Part shown: piece after piece, positions 47,142 to 58,920 of the stretch
Position numbering within the stretch: position 1 is the first letter of the stretch
Layout: each line of letters opens with the position of its first letter
NCBI GenBank assembly: GCA_037953625.1
Contig: CM075653.1
Coordinates: forward strand, 96,389,639-96,453,638
Origin: Crotalaria pallida
Lineage: Eukaryota > Streptophyta > Magnoliopsida > Fabales > Fabaceae
Length of the DNA: 64,000 nucleotides
Reading direction: 5' to 3'
Notes under the pieces: generated by a model
The model's input: only the letters and a program-made list of their open reading frames with translations
What the model was told of the DNA's origin: nothing
Databases searched by the model: none
Translations under genes and position numbers: made by a program

Positions 47142-48240
47142 CTAAAATGTTAACCACTAAGGGTGAGACCTTTTCACAACACAGTGAATTATAGGACAGT
47201 TAACAGTTCATAATAAAATTCAAGAGTAATAATCAAATCAAGCAATGGTCTAACCAAAATACATCACAATCACATAATCACCTAATTATCCATATCATGC
47301 TCACCTACAAATAAAGTCATTTCCTACATTTGCCATTCTCCAGTTCTACTTCCCTTCAAAGCTTAAATCTTTTAAAATTTTTCTTGTAATCTATGGATGT
47401 CTTAGGTAATATTTTCCTCTCTTTAAGTTGTCTCGTTTATATTCGTTAAGTTTTGTATAGCTATCCTCTTCGCGTACTAACCGATTCGCGTAAAATCGCA
47501 GATTCGCAGTCGGCCCCGGTTCGCGTAAAATCGCAGTCGGCCGTAGGAGGATAGTGTTTAGCCCCTTTCGCGTACTAACCGATTCGCGTAAAATCGCAGT
47601 CGGCCCGGTTCGCATAAAATCGCATCCGGCCGCAAGGGGATTAAATGTTTTATGTGAGTTTCCTCTTCGCATACTAACCGATTCGCGTAAAATCGCAGTC
47701 GGCCCCGGTTCGCGTAAAATCGCAGCCGGCCTCAAGGGATTGTTATATATGTTCTTTCTTCATAATTTACTTCTCTCCTTAACTCGAATTATTCTATTAT
47801 TTTCTTCCTCTATTAAACTATCCATTTTCACCACCCAAATAACCAGCATTAAATCTATATATGTCACACATCTAGCACTCCGTCACAAACATACCCATTT
47901 AGCACTTAGTTGACATAATAAGTTCTCAGCAATTTATAACAACCAACAATCAACAGATATCAACAAATCAGTCGACATACTCAGGTATGTCTCAGAGTAC
48001 TTTAATATAAATCAACTCCCTAGGGTTCTTCACTTCCTACTTTTATAACATACATAAAGAAGATTTATCAAAACATTTCAATCTATATAAAAATCAACCC
48101 ATTAAACTCTATTCACCCTTAATCCAACTTTAAACGAACACTAACTTGTTACCCACAACCCAATTTAACTATTAACTCAAAATCCTATTATAAACTCTAA
48201 CTATCCCTAACCCAAAGTGTGGAAAAGCGTCTCCCCTTAC
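47142..48240 (-). other. Intron-like cassette in the third LTR
   Basis: Sense strand: CTCTAAG/GTAAGGGGAG at 48246-48231 and, 1099 nt later, GTCTCACCCTTAG then AACATTTTAG/GTGAAT ending at 47142. Confidence 0.45.
47470..47735. repeat. Minisatellite in the third LTR, unit about 90 bp with GCGTAAAATCGCA sub-repeats
   Basis: Three higher-order units, each with two copies of TTCGCGTAAAATCGCAG followed by CGGCC. CGATT...AAATCG forms an inverted pair in each sub-unit. The sequence is unrelated to the minisatellites at 4534 and 24018. Confidence 0.9.
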
Positions 48241-48598
48241 CTTAGAGGAAGAGAGAGCTCGATTGAAGCTCCAAGGACTTTGATTCTACCCCCGATCTAC
48301 TCGGATTCCCGCTCCCTTGACCGATCTCCACTCCGTTCTTGAGATTGGAGGAGAGAGAAAAAAAGCCCTAGGAGAGAGAAAGAGGGAAAGCTTGAAGAGA
48401 GAGAGAGAGAGAACCATGGAGGAGAGAGGGAAAGAAGGAGAAGGTGGTTTGCCATGGGTGAAGGGTTGGTGGGGAGGATTTGGTGTTTGGGGAGTGTTGG
48501 AGGGTGATTTGGGGTGAGTGAGAGAGAAGAGGGACGGAGAAAATGAGAAGGAGGGTGGTTGTTGCGTGCTTTAAAGAGGTTGGTGCGGATCTGCAGCA

Positions 48599-48742
48599 CC
48601 CGCGCGCGCACGACGCGAATCAGAGTCCCGCGTGCGCCTGGGCGCCAGACGCGCCACGCCTGGGCGTAGGAGCTCCTGATCTGGTGCATTTGATGCACCC
48701 TGGTGCGCCTAGACGCACCGGCTCGTGCCTGGGCGCACCAGA
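48599..48742. repeat. GC-rich palindrome cluster in the third LTR
   Basis: GCGCCTGGGCGC (arms GCGCC/GGCGC), GGTGCATTTGATGCACC (48683-48699) and GGTGCGCCTAGACGCACC (48702-48719) follow one another, with further GCGC variants. It is a strong GC island in AT-rich DNA. Confidence 0.85.
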
Positions 48743-49885
48743 AGCCCCGAAATGCCGATTTTCGTCCTTTTTGACCCGAATCCAAGGCTTTTAACCTATT
48801 CTAACACTAAACCAAAAACAAATAACATTAAAATACATTCCAAACATCAAAATTATAAATTCATAATATTAAACATATAAGTCACATAATTCACAAGCAC
48901 AGAAAATTGAACGAACTAAACCCCGAACTCTAAACTTAACTCTCTAACCACATAAATCTAAAACTAATCACCCTCGAGGCATAACCAAAAAAGGTCGGAT
49001 AGAATCCGATTGCCTTTCAAAACCTATTACTTTCAGGAATTCAATAATCGAAACACGATTCCGAAAGAATCCTCCGAACACTAACACTAAGGCCCACACT
49101 AACACTCGAAGCTCAAACTTAGGATTCTCTATCCAATTACTCTATCAAGGTTAAGGTAATAAGAACGCCTATTCGGACTCTGGGAAACCCTCAGCACTCG
49201 AACCTACACAAACTCAAAACACTCAAATTCTACTTCACATACACCTCAAATTCATCCACCGACCCTAAACACATTTCCTATCCAAACCTTATACTACGAT
49301 CACATACATATATATAACTATACACATATACACAATAAAATAATTATACTATCCATACATATGAATGCACACATATTCATTCTAACTTAACTCAACTATA
49401 TATATACTTATATATACACACACATATACCTTAAGAATATAATCACAAATACACATACACACATATATATACAGATACATTAGGAAGATAATCACAAACA
49501 CTTATACATATGTGTATATATATATATATATATATCTTAGCTCAACATAATTATATACATATATGCTTTTACTATGAAAATAGTTGTAAATCATTTTTCA
49601 TACTTCGTTTCCATACAAATAAAAATATAGTTTTTGGATTAATAAAAATCGGATCGTTACAGAGTGAGAACAAGCAAAGAGAAAATTATATCTATTCATC
49701 CATCCCCAATACAAAGAGTATAGCCCATTTATAGGCATTACAATGTAACTCATGGAATGAATTATGATCAATACATGATCAATGCAAAACATAACCTACT
49801 AGGGAATATTATAACCTTCTAGGGAATCCAAAGGAAAAGGAATATGGACATCCACAATGCATCTAATATTTATAACACTCCCCCT

Positions 49886-50080
49886 TGGATGTACATGCTT
49901 TTGAAATGTGCCTCGTTAAAACCTTACAAGTCAAAACCCAGTGGGAAAAAAACACTTGTGAAGGAAAAAGAGTACACTATTTTATATCTTATATGCTTTG
50001 AAAAATCTGCCTCATTAAAAACCTTGCCAGGAAAAACCCAAAAGGGATAAAAACCGTGGCGAAGGGAAAAAGAGTGCAGT
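49886..50080 (-). repeat. Two tandem copies of a conserved copia 3' non-coding block
   Basis: About 100-bp copies at 49886-49976 and 49988-50080 share TGCCTCRTTAAAA-type, AAAACCCA and GAAGG(G)AAAAAGAGT blocks. This motif is common near the 3' end of plant copia elements; here it is doubled. Confidence 0.65.
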
Positions 50081-50099
50081 GCGTATTACTTTCTCCCCC

Positions 50100-50593
50100 T
50101 CATGTAGACAAATCTCTAAGTCGACGAAGTCCAATCTTGTGTACCAGCTGCTCAAAAGTTTTAGTTGGTAATGATTTTGTGAAAAGATCTGCTAGATTTT
50201 CACTTGAACGAATCTGATGGACATCTATATCACCATTCTTCTGAAGTTCATGTGTGGAAAAAAACTTTGGAGATATGTGCTTGGTTTTATCTCCTTTAAT
50301 GCAACCTTTCTTTATTTGAACAATACATGCAGTATTATCTTCATATATCACTGTTGGGCTTCTTTTGATCGTCTCGAGTCCGCTTGATTGTTGAACGTGT
50401 TGAATCATTGATCTTAGCCATACACATTCTCTACTCGCCTCATAAAGTGCTATGATTTCAGCATGATTTGATGATGTTGCTACTAAGTTTTGTTTCGTTG
50501 AGCGCCAAGAAATAGCAGTTCCACTATATGTAAACAAATACCCTGTTTGTGACCTTGCTTTGTGTGGGTCTGATAAATATCCAACTATAGGAT
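50100..50593 (-). pseudogene. Ty1/copia RNase H, 5'-truncated
   Basis: Open frame of about 160 residues with DPHKARSQTGYLF, SWRSTKQNLVATSSNHAEI, EDNTACIVQIKKGC and HQIRSSENLADLFTKSLP, the C-terminal RNase H of copia Pol. Upstream sequence is lost at 50593, where the SIRE-like LTR starts. No functional product is expected. Confidence 0.85.
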
Positions 50594-52113
50594 TGATGAT
50601 GTTTTGATGCTAACAAACCAAAGTCAAGCAACAACATTCAACAACAAGTCAAGCACCACTCATGAAGAATTAGATTAAGTTTATGTTTTATTTTTGAATG
50701 AAATGTAATATTTTATTTTCTAATTCATGAGAGTGGGTGGTAGCTTAGGAATCTCAAGTTAGGATTTAATATTGTTTGATTAAATAGTGAAGAAAGGTTA
50801 TCTTGATAGAAAATAGCTCTAATTAAAGTTTTAATCAAAGTAATTTTGAAAATCAAATTTTTTAATCACTTTTTACAGTGGTTAATCGATTAGCACGATA
50901 GGGCTTAATCGATTAACATGTTATAACTGTACAACACTGATTGTTTAACAAAGGTTAATCGATTAGTGACTTATAAGTTAATCTAGCACGTGTTAACAGT
51001 GGTTAATCGATTAGTGACTTACACGTTAATCGATTAATTACTGTTATAATAGAAAAATTAATTTTGTTTAAAAGCTTTTCATTACTACTTTGACCAGGTT
51101 ACTTTCTCTTTCATATTTTTCTATAGAGATTCATTCTTTCACAATCTTAAAAAAGAGCTATTACAATTTTCAAAGTGTTCTATCAAGATCTTCAATCTTT
51201 TTAATCTTCTTCACTTTTACTCATTGAATATTCTTAGAAACATTGAGATACAAATTCTAGAGCTTAGTATTTTGTGTTGAAGCATTCTACAACAAGAGGT
51301 TGTAACTTCAAGCATTCAACAACAACAAGTGAAGAATTCACACCTTGGAAGTCTTTGAGCAAGTCAAAGCAAGAGGAAAGGAATTGTGTGAAGAGCATCT
51401 TTCAACAATTCAAGAAGACAAGATATAAGAAACAATTGGGTAGATTTCAAGAGAATTGGTACTCTCTTGAAGGGGTTAAGATAGGAGAGCTAGAGTGAGC
51501 TGCATCTTTAACCATTGTAAATCTAACAATTGTGTATCTAGTAGAAACTCTCTATCTTTGGTAGAGGAGACTGGATGTATCTCTCAAGTGGTTGGAGAGT
51601 GAACCAGGATAAAAATGTTGTCTCTTTTGTTTTCCTTCTTTAAGCTTTCATGAACTAATAACAAACCAATTAATTAGGTTAATTTTTGGGGATTTTACAA
51701 TTTCTAGATAATCAACCTAAATTGATTTGGTAAATTTACGTAGTTTGTTCATTGATTCATTTACCATTTGTTATTGCATCATTGGATTGTAATCTCTATT
51801 GAATTTTGAATAAGGCTGATTTTCTGTCAAACTTTACTCGAGTTAATCGATTAAGATATTGATTAATCGATTAGTTTTAGAGCATCATTCAGGTCTTAAT
51901 CGAGTAACACCCAGTTAATCGATTAATTCTTAAGTGATCTTCTGGCATTAATCGATTAAGCCTGAGATTAATCGATTAAACAGTATAAAATTTGTTAGAA
52001 AACTTGTTTTCTGAAAACCATTCTCACTTGCAATCGAAAAGTTTGTATTGAGGCTTCAAAATACTATTCACCCCCCCTCTAGTACATTTTGAGCCGCTTG
52101 TCGGTTTCCAACA
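50594..52113 (+). repeat. 5' LTR of the SIRE-like element
   Basis: From TGATGATGTTTTGATGC to GGTTTCCAACA. It has two clusters of TTAATCGATTAA-type palindromes (50880-51045 and 51838-51980) and a CACCCCCCCTC tract near the end. The 5' boundary is fixed by where the copia RNase H frame stops. The short ORF 51274-51498 is not supported as a gene. Confidence 0.75.
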
Positions 52114-52177
52114 AGTGGTATCAGAGCCAGGTTGAAAGATCCGAGCATTAAAACGCTTTTTCACAAAGATCCGATTT

Positions 52178-53973
52178 TTGGAAATCATGGGCTCAAATTT
52201 TAATCCTTTTGGAGGTGAAGGAGCTTCCATTAATCGTCCTCCACTATTTAATGGTGAGAGCTACGCTTATTGGAAGGTCCGAATGAAAATTTTTATAGAA
52301 GCTATTGATATAGAAATTTGGAATGCCATTGAGAATGGGCCTTTTATTCCGGAAACAAAAGTAAATGACACTGTTGCTTTAAAACCAAAATCTAGCTGGA
52401 ATGATGATGATAAAAAGAAAGTTCAATATGATTTAAAAGCCAAAAACATCATCACTTTGGCGCTTTCTTATGATGAATTCTTTAGAGTATCACAATGCAT
52501 AAATGCTAAACAAATGTGGGACACACTGCAAGTCACACATGAGGGCACTAATGAGGTTAGAAGGGCTAGGTTGAACACACTTATGCATGAGTACGAGCTC
52601 TTTCGCATGTTGCCAAATGAAACCATAAGCGACATGCAAAAGCGCTTTACACATATCATTAACCATCTTTCTGCTCTTGGCAAAGTTCTAACTAACGGTG
52701 AAGTTGTTAATAAAGTGATGAGATGTCTTAGCAGGGAATGGCAACCTAAAGTCACTGCTATCATGGAGTCTAAGGATCTAGACGAGATGGACTTAGCAAC
52801 TTTATTTGGGAAGCTTCAAGAGCATGAAATGGAGCTAGGAAGATTATCCATGAACGAGGATGCCGATAGAAAGAAGAAGGGGATAGCTCTTAAGACTAAT
52901 TCAAAATCCCTAAAGGCACAAGAAGAATCCTCACTAGTGGATGATTCCGACTCTGACATTGATGATGAGACACTCGGGTTATTGGTTAAGAAGCTTGGAC
53001 GATTCCTTAAGAAGAAGAATAAGTTCAATAGAAATAGATCAAAAGACACTAAGGATGCTCAACCAAGACACAAGACCAATAAAGACAACATTATATGTCA
53101 TGGGTGTGGAAAGCCGGGCCATTGTAGATCTAATTGTCCAACCAATCCAAAGAAGTCCGAAAGTGACAAGTGGAAGTCCAATCAATCTAAAGGAAAAAGG
53201 GCGTATATAGTTTGGGATGAACCGAAAAATGAATCCTCAACTAGCACATCGGAAGATGAGGAGCTAGCCAACCTTTGCTTGATGACCAAGTTTGATGAAG
53301 AAGCATCTTCAAGCACAAAATCAAATGATAAAACAAATGAGGTAGACTATCTTTCTGATGCTAGTTCTAATTCAAATTCTCCCTCCTTTAATGAACTATA
53401 TAGTGTGTATGTGGAAATGCATAAAGAGTTGAAGAAATTAGCAAAAATAAATGTTGAAAGAAATAATTTCATTTTGAAGCAACAAGAAAAGATTTTGGAA
53501 TTACAAAACTCTCTTGAGGAGTTAAAGCTTCAAAATGAAACCCTTGAACTCATTTATGCAAATTCCACATGCGATTGTGATTTGAAAACAAATGATATCT
53601 CAACTTGTGATAATTGCAAATCTCTTGAAAAAGAAGTTTTTAATTTGAAAGATAGAATTGCAAGGCTCACAAGAGGAGATACTTGTTTGGATCATTTGCT
53701 TTCTATCAAAGGAATAATAGTAATAGAACCGAACTTGGTTATACCAAACCCAAAAATCGAAATTTTCGCAAAGTTGGTACATTCTCCAAAATTGATTTTT
53801 CAAAAACTCCAACTTGCCATTATTGTGGGATTTTTGGGCATATTTCAAATAAATGCAATATTAAGAATTTTGGTATAGCAAGTGGAAAATATGTGTGGAT
53901 TGTGAAGGGGACAACACCCCTAACTAACATCAAAGGACCCAAGATAACTTGGGTACCTAAAACAAGTAAATGA
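52178..53973 (+). pseudogene. Copia gag with zinc knuckles, frameshifted near its end
   Basis: The start MGSNFNPFGGEG lies shortly after the primer site. Residues about 15-230 form the copia Gag domain (with SYAYWKVRMK), followed by zinc knuckle CHGCGKPGHCRSNC (53098-53139), an acidic stretch and a coiled-coil-like segment. The frame changes near 53690; the other frame carries a second knuckle CHYCGIFGHISNKC and ends at a stop (53973). In related elements gag and pol are continuous, so these are lesions. Confidence 0.82.
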
Positions 53974-53986
53974 CATTTTTTTGTAG

Positions 53987-56580
53987 ATGTGCCTTCGAAC
54001 AAAGGAGCGTAGATGGTATTTGGATAGTGGATGTTCGAGGCATATGACGGGGGACAAATCACATTTCATCGAACTTACCAACAAAGGAGGTGGTCATGTC
54101 ACCTATGGCGACAACAACAAAGGCAAAATTCTAGGAGTGGATAAGATTGGTAACGTATCTAACCTTATCATTGAAAATGTTCTATACGTAGAAGGCTTAG
54201 AACACAACTTGCTTAGTATAAGTCAATTATGTGATATAGGCAACAATGTGACCTTTACTTCGGAATTTTGTTTTATTAAGAGTTGTATTGATGATAGTGT
54301 TAAGTTCGTAGGTCGACGCTCTAATAACACCTATTTAATTGATTTAGATGAGATAACCTCATTGTTTTCAACATGTTTTAAATCTTTTGATGATGAGGTT
54401 CGACTTTGGCATCGGCGCATTGCTCATGTAAATGTGAATCAATTAAATAAACTACTACGCATGGACTTAGTGATTGGCTTACCTAAACTTAATTTTAAAC
54501 TTGATAGTGTTTGTGACTCATGTCAAAAATGCAAGCAAGTTAAAAACTCTTTTAAACCCAAAAATGTGGTAAGCACAACAAAGCCATTGGAGTTAATCCA
54601 CATGGACTTGTTTGGCCCATCACAAGTTCGGAGTTTAGGTGGTAATTACTACGGCTTTGTTATGGTAGATGACTTTACTCGATTCACATGGACATTGTTT
54701 TTATCCGCCAAAAGTGATACTTATAACAGTTTTAAAAAGTTTGCCAAACTCATCCAAAATCAATTAAATTTGAAAATTGTGTCTATTAGAAGTGATCACG
54801 GTGGTGAGTTTGAAAACTCAAAGTTTGATGCGTTTTGTGAAAAATATGGAATAAGTCATCAATTTTCAGCCCCTAGGACTCCGAAACAAAACGGAGTTGT
54901 AGAAAGGAAAAATAGAGTTTTAGAGGAACTTGCAAGGACTATGCTTAAGGAATCTAGAGTTCCCTATTACTTTTGGGCTGATGCGGTTAATACCGCGTGT
55001 TATGTCATTAATAGGGTTCTTATCTGTCCGCATTTAAATAAAACACCTTATGAGTTGTTAAAAGGGCGAAAGCCAAAAGTTTCTTATTTTCATGTTTTTG
55101 GTTGTAAGGTGTTTGTTTTAAATAATGGTAAGAACCCGGTCGGCAAATTTGATTCAAAAGCCGACGAAGGTATTTTCATTGGATATTCAACTCATAGCAA
55201 GGCTATCGTATTTTTAATAAAAGAACCTTAACCGTAGAAGAATCAGTTCATGTCGTGTTTGATGAATCTCCGAAAGGAGAGTGTGTTGTTTCTTGTGATG
55301 ATGAGGATGTAGGTACATTCATGGATCATGAGAAGCCAATACAACAACAAGAAGTAGAGAATCAAGTTGAGAACGGAGAAATGCAAACACAAGAAAAGGA
55401 CTTAGCACAAGTGCCGCATACCGATCTACCAATTGCTTGGAAAATGAACAAAAATCACCCGGTCTCTAATATTCTAGGTGACATTGGTAAGGGAGTGGTA
55501 ACCCGAAGCACTTTAAATAACTTTTGTTATTATGTTGCATTTCTTTCACAACTAGAACCTAAGAATATTAATGAGGCTCTTCAAGACGAACATTGGGTTA
55601 TGGCCATGCAAGAAGAGTTAAATCAATTTGAAAGAAACAAAGTTTGGGAGCTTGTGCCAAAACCCGATGACCGTCCTGAAATTGGTACTCGTTGGGTTTA
55701 TAGAAATAAACTAGATGAGTCGGGGTATTATTGTTAGGAATAAGGCTAGGTTGGTAGCTAAGGGTTATAGTCAAGAAGAGGGTATAGACTATGATGAAAC
55801 GTATGCTCCCGTAGCTAGATTAGAAGCCATTAGAATCTTACTTGCTTTTGCATCTATTATGAATTTTAGATTGTATCAAATGGATGTTAAGAGTGCGTTT
55901 CTTAACGGTTACATTCAAGAAGAAGTGTATGTTTCACAACCTCCCGGATTTGAAGATTTTGAACATCCGGATTATGTTTTTAAATTGAAAAAGGCTTTGT
56001 ATGGTCTTAAACAAGCTCCTAGAGCTTAGTATGATCGTCTAAGCAATTTTCTAATTGAAAAAGGTTTTAAACGAGGTTCCGTGGACAATACGCTTTTTAT
56101 TGAAAGATCCGGTAAGGACATACTCTTAGTCCAAATATATGTTGATGATATTATATTGGTGCAACTAATGAAAAATTGTGCAAGAAATTTTCAGAAATTA
56201 TGCAAAGTGAGTTTGAGATGTCTATGATGGGAGAGCTTACCTTCTTCCTTGGACTACAAATCAAGAAACTTGATGATGGGATCTACATTCATCAAGGGAA
56301 GTATTGTAGAAAACTACTTAAAAGGTTTGGCATGGAGTCGTGCAAGGTAGCTTCAACTCCTATGAGCATTACATGTTACTTGGACAAGGATGAAATCAGA
56401 AAACCCATTGAGGTAACAAAATATCGTGATATGATAGGTAGTTTATTGTATTTAACTGCTTCTCGTCCTGATATTATGTTTAGTGTGTGCATGTGTGCTC
56501 GTTTTCAAGCCAATCCAAAAGAATCACATTTAACTGTTGTTAAGAGGATTATGAAATATTTGAAAGGAACCACCAATACC
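53987..56580 (+). pseudogene. Copia pol (protease, integrase, reverse transcriptase), disrupted
   Basis: In order: protease with WYLDSGCSRHMTG (54010-54050), GAG-preintegrase LWHRRIAHVN (54404), integrase core HMDLFGP (54599), SDHGGEFENSKF (54790) and QNGVVERKNR (54886), and reverse transcriptase with QMDVKSAFLNG (55869) and a VDDI active-site block (56140-56155). Lesions: frameshift near 55220, frameshift near 55725, a TAG at 56026-56028 where PRAW is expected, and a deletion next to the VDDI motif. Pol stops at KGTTNT, where the Tat-like LTR is inserted. RNase H is largely absent. Confidence 0.85.
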
Positions 56581-57157
56581 TGTAGTGGACCTATGGTAAA
56601 CCGAGTGCTTCCCGACCAAAGCCGCCTTGGCCCGACCGGTTAGACACTGGAACAAGGCATGCGGTCGGAAGGTTACACCGAGCAAGCTGGGTTTCTACAG
56701 AGAAGTTACACGCTAATGAGATTAACCGCCGAGCACTGGATATTCATCCTTATCTTTATCGTTACAGTCTCATCAAAGCCAAACCCCTTCTCCTAGATCC
56801 CCACGGCTTTGGGTTAGATAGAAACAGTATTGGATTAAGTCTATCATCTACGAAATTTAAGGATATGATCTTATCATAACCTCCACGAATCCCACTTGGA
56901 CTCTTCCTCTTCAGAAAGCTTATCAGAACGGCCCACAACACAGGTAATCCCCTATAAGAACCACCATGCTATAGGGGCAAAGGTACGTCTTCTCATCCCT
57001 AAGTTGACACTAGCACACACATTGTTGACTAGGGAGAACCTGTTTATCCCAACTGGATATACAGAAATCCTGAAAGTCCTACATTAATCTCTTGATTGGG
57101 ATCATTCTTTGAGGCTCTTCCATAGCTTCAAGAATGATCTTAGTTAAGGACACGACA
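56581..57157 (+). repeat. 5' LTR of the Tat-like element
   Basis: 577 bp, TGTAGTGGACC to ACACGACA. The left flank is copia coding sequence; the right flank is one base and the primer site. Confidence 0.8.
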
Positions 57158-57158
57158 T

Positions 57159-57176
57159 TGGCGCCGTCTGTGGGGA
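57159..57176 (+). other. Primer binding site of the Tat-like element
   Basis: TGGCGCCGTCTGTGGGGA, the usual primer-site type of Tat and Athila elements. Confidence 0.85.
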
Positions 57177-57206
57177 TAAGAATAACATATCATTCCCACC
57201 ACCACC

Positions 57207-58920
57207 ATGGTTACCACCAGAAGTCAAATTGGTGATCTTCGTGATCGCATTGCCCACACACGTGGCAGACCTAGGAACGCTAACAATAACGATCCACAGC
57301 CACAATCTGTGGGTGACTTGCACGACGTTCTCAATCAGAATCGCGAAAATAACTTGCAACCGCGACGCACGTCTCACTCCGGCGTAGGAAATAATCCACA
57401 GCCACCAAACCATTCACGAAGTCAGCCACCCCCAAATCAGAGCCAAAATCATAGTGGAAATCACACCACCCATTCCCAAACACCCCAATCTCCTCATCCA
57501 AGAGCCGGGAGCAATCCCCAACATATACGAGCCTTACGCGCAATATTACCCCCACCTCCTCCTCCACCCCCTCCTACCCCATCACCCTCCACCCATGGAG
57601 ATTCGAGTAGTACAGCCCCAACAACTCATAACACAACCAGATCTACTGGAACCCGAGCACATCATGGTAGAAATACCCGACCAACACCTAACCCACCTAT
57701 CCATTCCAACCCTGACCATATAAGCATAACCCCTAGAACTAGGTTAAACCCTGGAAGAACCGCCCATGGTAATTCCCGCCATAGCCATTCCACCAGTAGA
57801 TCTTATGCCACATCTGCATCAGCTCGCACTCGTGAACAAGAGATGATTAACATACTCAATAGACAAACAACTCTAATTGAGCAGCAAGGCCGAGCAATCG
57901 CCGACCTTCAACAACAAGCAATGGCAAGGATCGCTCAAAACCAACCAGCTGTCGTGCACCCTCATAACCAAATAACCCAAGCCATGGATCCCCAGCCACT
58001 TCCAGTAATGCAGCTCCCCCCACCACAAAATTTCCACTCGAATCCAGCCACTGTCCAAGGCCAAGATGATTTTCACCCTGGCCATCCGTTCACCCCATAC
58101 ATCATGGAATTTGAAACCCCACAAGGGTACTTGGGTCCATCCAACATCCCACATCCCACATTATAATGGCTTGACTGACCCAGTAGACCATATCGTTTCT
58201 TACGAGGGCGCTATGAATTATTATGGAGGTGGCGATCGGATGAAATGCCGAGCTTTTTCCATGACTCTCGAACCCTCGGTATTACGCTGGTATTCGTCTC
58301 TCCCGCGCCACTCCATCAATTCTTGGGAAGAGATGAAACGTGTTTTTCTAAACAGATACACGGCCAGCTGCATCCAGCCCAAGTCTGACCATACCCTAGC
58401 TACAGTCACACAAAAGCAAGATGAATCATTAAAGGATTACTTATCACGCTTCCATACGGAAGCTAGTTCAGTTCCCCGACTAGAACCCGGTGTGGCAGTG
58501 TTGCTATTCACACAAGGTTTTCAGCCGGGGGATTTTAGAAAATCACTAATTGGGAAGCCTCCGAAGGATATGGCCGAGTTGAGACAAAGGTCAAATAAAT
58601 TCATCAACTTTGAGGAATTCCACAAAGGCCAAAAATTCAGAGACGATAGGCAACGAGCTGACCCTCAAGGACAGAACAAGCAAAAACGTGACGAACGTTT
58701 TGGTGGAAGACAGGACAGGAATGATCGTGACCGAAGGATTCCTCCGAGGAATAAATTTTAGGAATACACCCCTTTAACTGTTCCAAGGAGTCAAATCCTT
58801 CGGGAGACAATGTAGACTGACTTACGCTCGGCCCAAAGACCTCCGTCTTTAAGAAAGGGCGCACAACGTGACAGGTCAAAATACTGTGACTTTCACAAAG
58901 GATATGGGCATACGACCGAC
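57207..58920 (+). pseudogene. Tat-like gag, one frameshift and two stops
   Basis: Starts MVTTRSQIGDLRDRI. A Pro/His/Asn-rich first part (to about residue 215) is followed, after a frameshift near 58150, by the Gag core with GLTDPVDHIVSYEGAM and VLRWYSSLPRHSI. Stops at 58759-58761 and 58813-58815 interrupt the frame before the CDFHKGYGHTTDEC zinc-binding motif (near 58880-58925), which then leads into pol in the same frame. Confidence 0.82.

Larger units (their letters stand above)
46940..49661 (-). mobile_element. Solo LTR of a third Tekay-like family
   Basis: 2722 bp between exact duplications GAGTG (46935-46939 and 49662-49666), beginning TGTAACATCCC and ending CGTTACA. Orientation is inferred from the layout shared with the LTRs at 3676 and 23338: minisatellite (47470-47735), donor-like site (48240), GA-rich leader-like stretch (48250-48545) and palindrome cluster (48599-48742). 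It is inserted in a copia LTR. Confidence 0.92.
46910..50593 (-). mobile_element. 3' part of a Ty1/copia element, split by a solo LTR and cut by a SIRE-like element
   Basis: On the minus strand: RNase H end (50593-50100), a non-coding tail, a polypurine tract CCAAGGGGGAG (49878-49888), then the 3' LTR from TGTTATAAATATTAG (49877) to TTTCACTAACA (46910). The LTR is about 241 bp once the 2.7-kb solo LTR and one duplication are removed. The upstream part of pol ends abruptly at 50593 where the SIRE-like LTR begins. Confidence 0.8.
50594..56580 (+). mobile_element. Ty1/copia retrotransposon, SIRE-like, 3'-truncated by a Tat-like insertion
   Basis: 5' LTR (50594-52113), primer site TGGTATCAGAGCC (52116-52128), gag and pol as far as RNase H start, then the Tat-like LTR at 56581. 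Its 3' part presumably continues beyond the window. Integrase and reverse transcriptase motifs and the long gag suggest SIRE; Tork is the alternative. Confidence 0.82.

Noticed and set aside
48297..48794. ORFs of 162 and 83 codons
   Set aside because: They come from the GA-rich and palindromic GC-rich parts of the solo LTR.
57331..57723. ORFs in other frames over Tat-like gag
   Set aside because: They are shadows of the Pro/His/Asn-rich gag frame.
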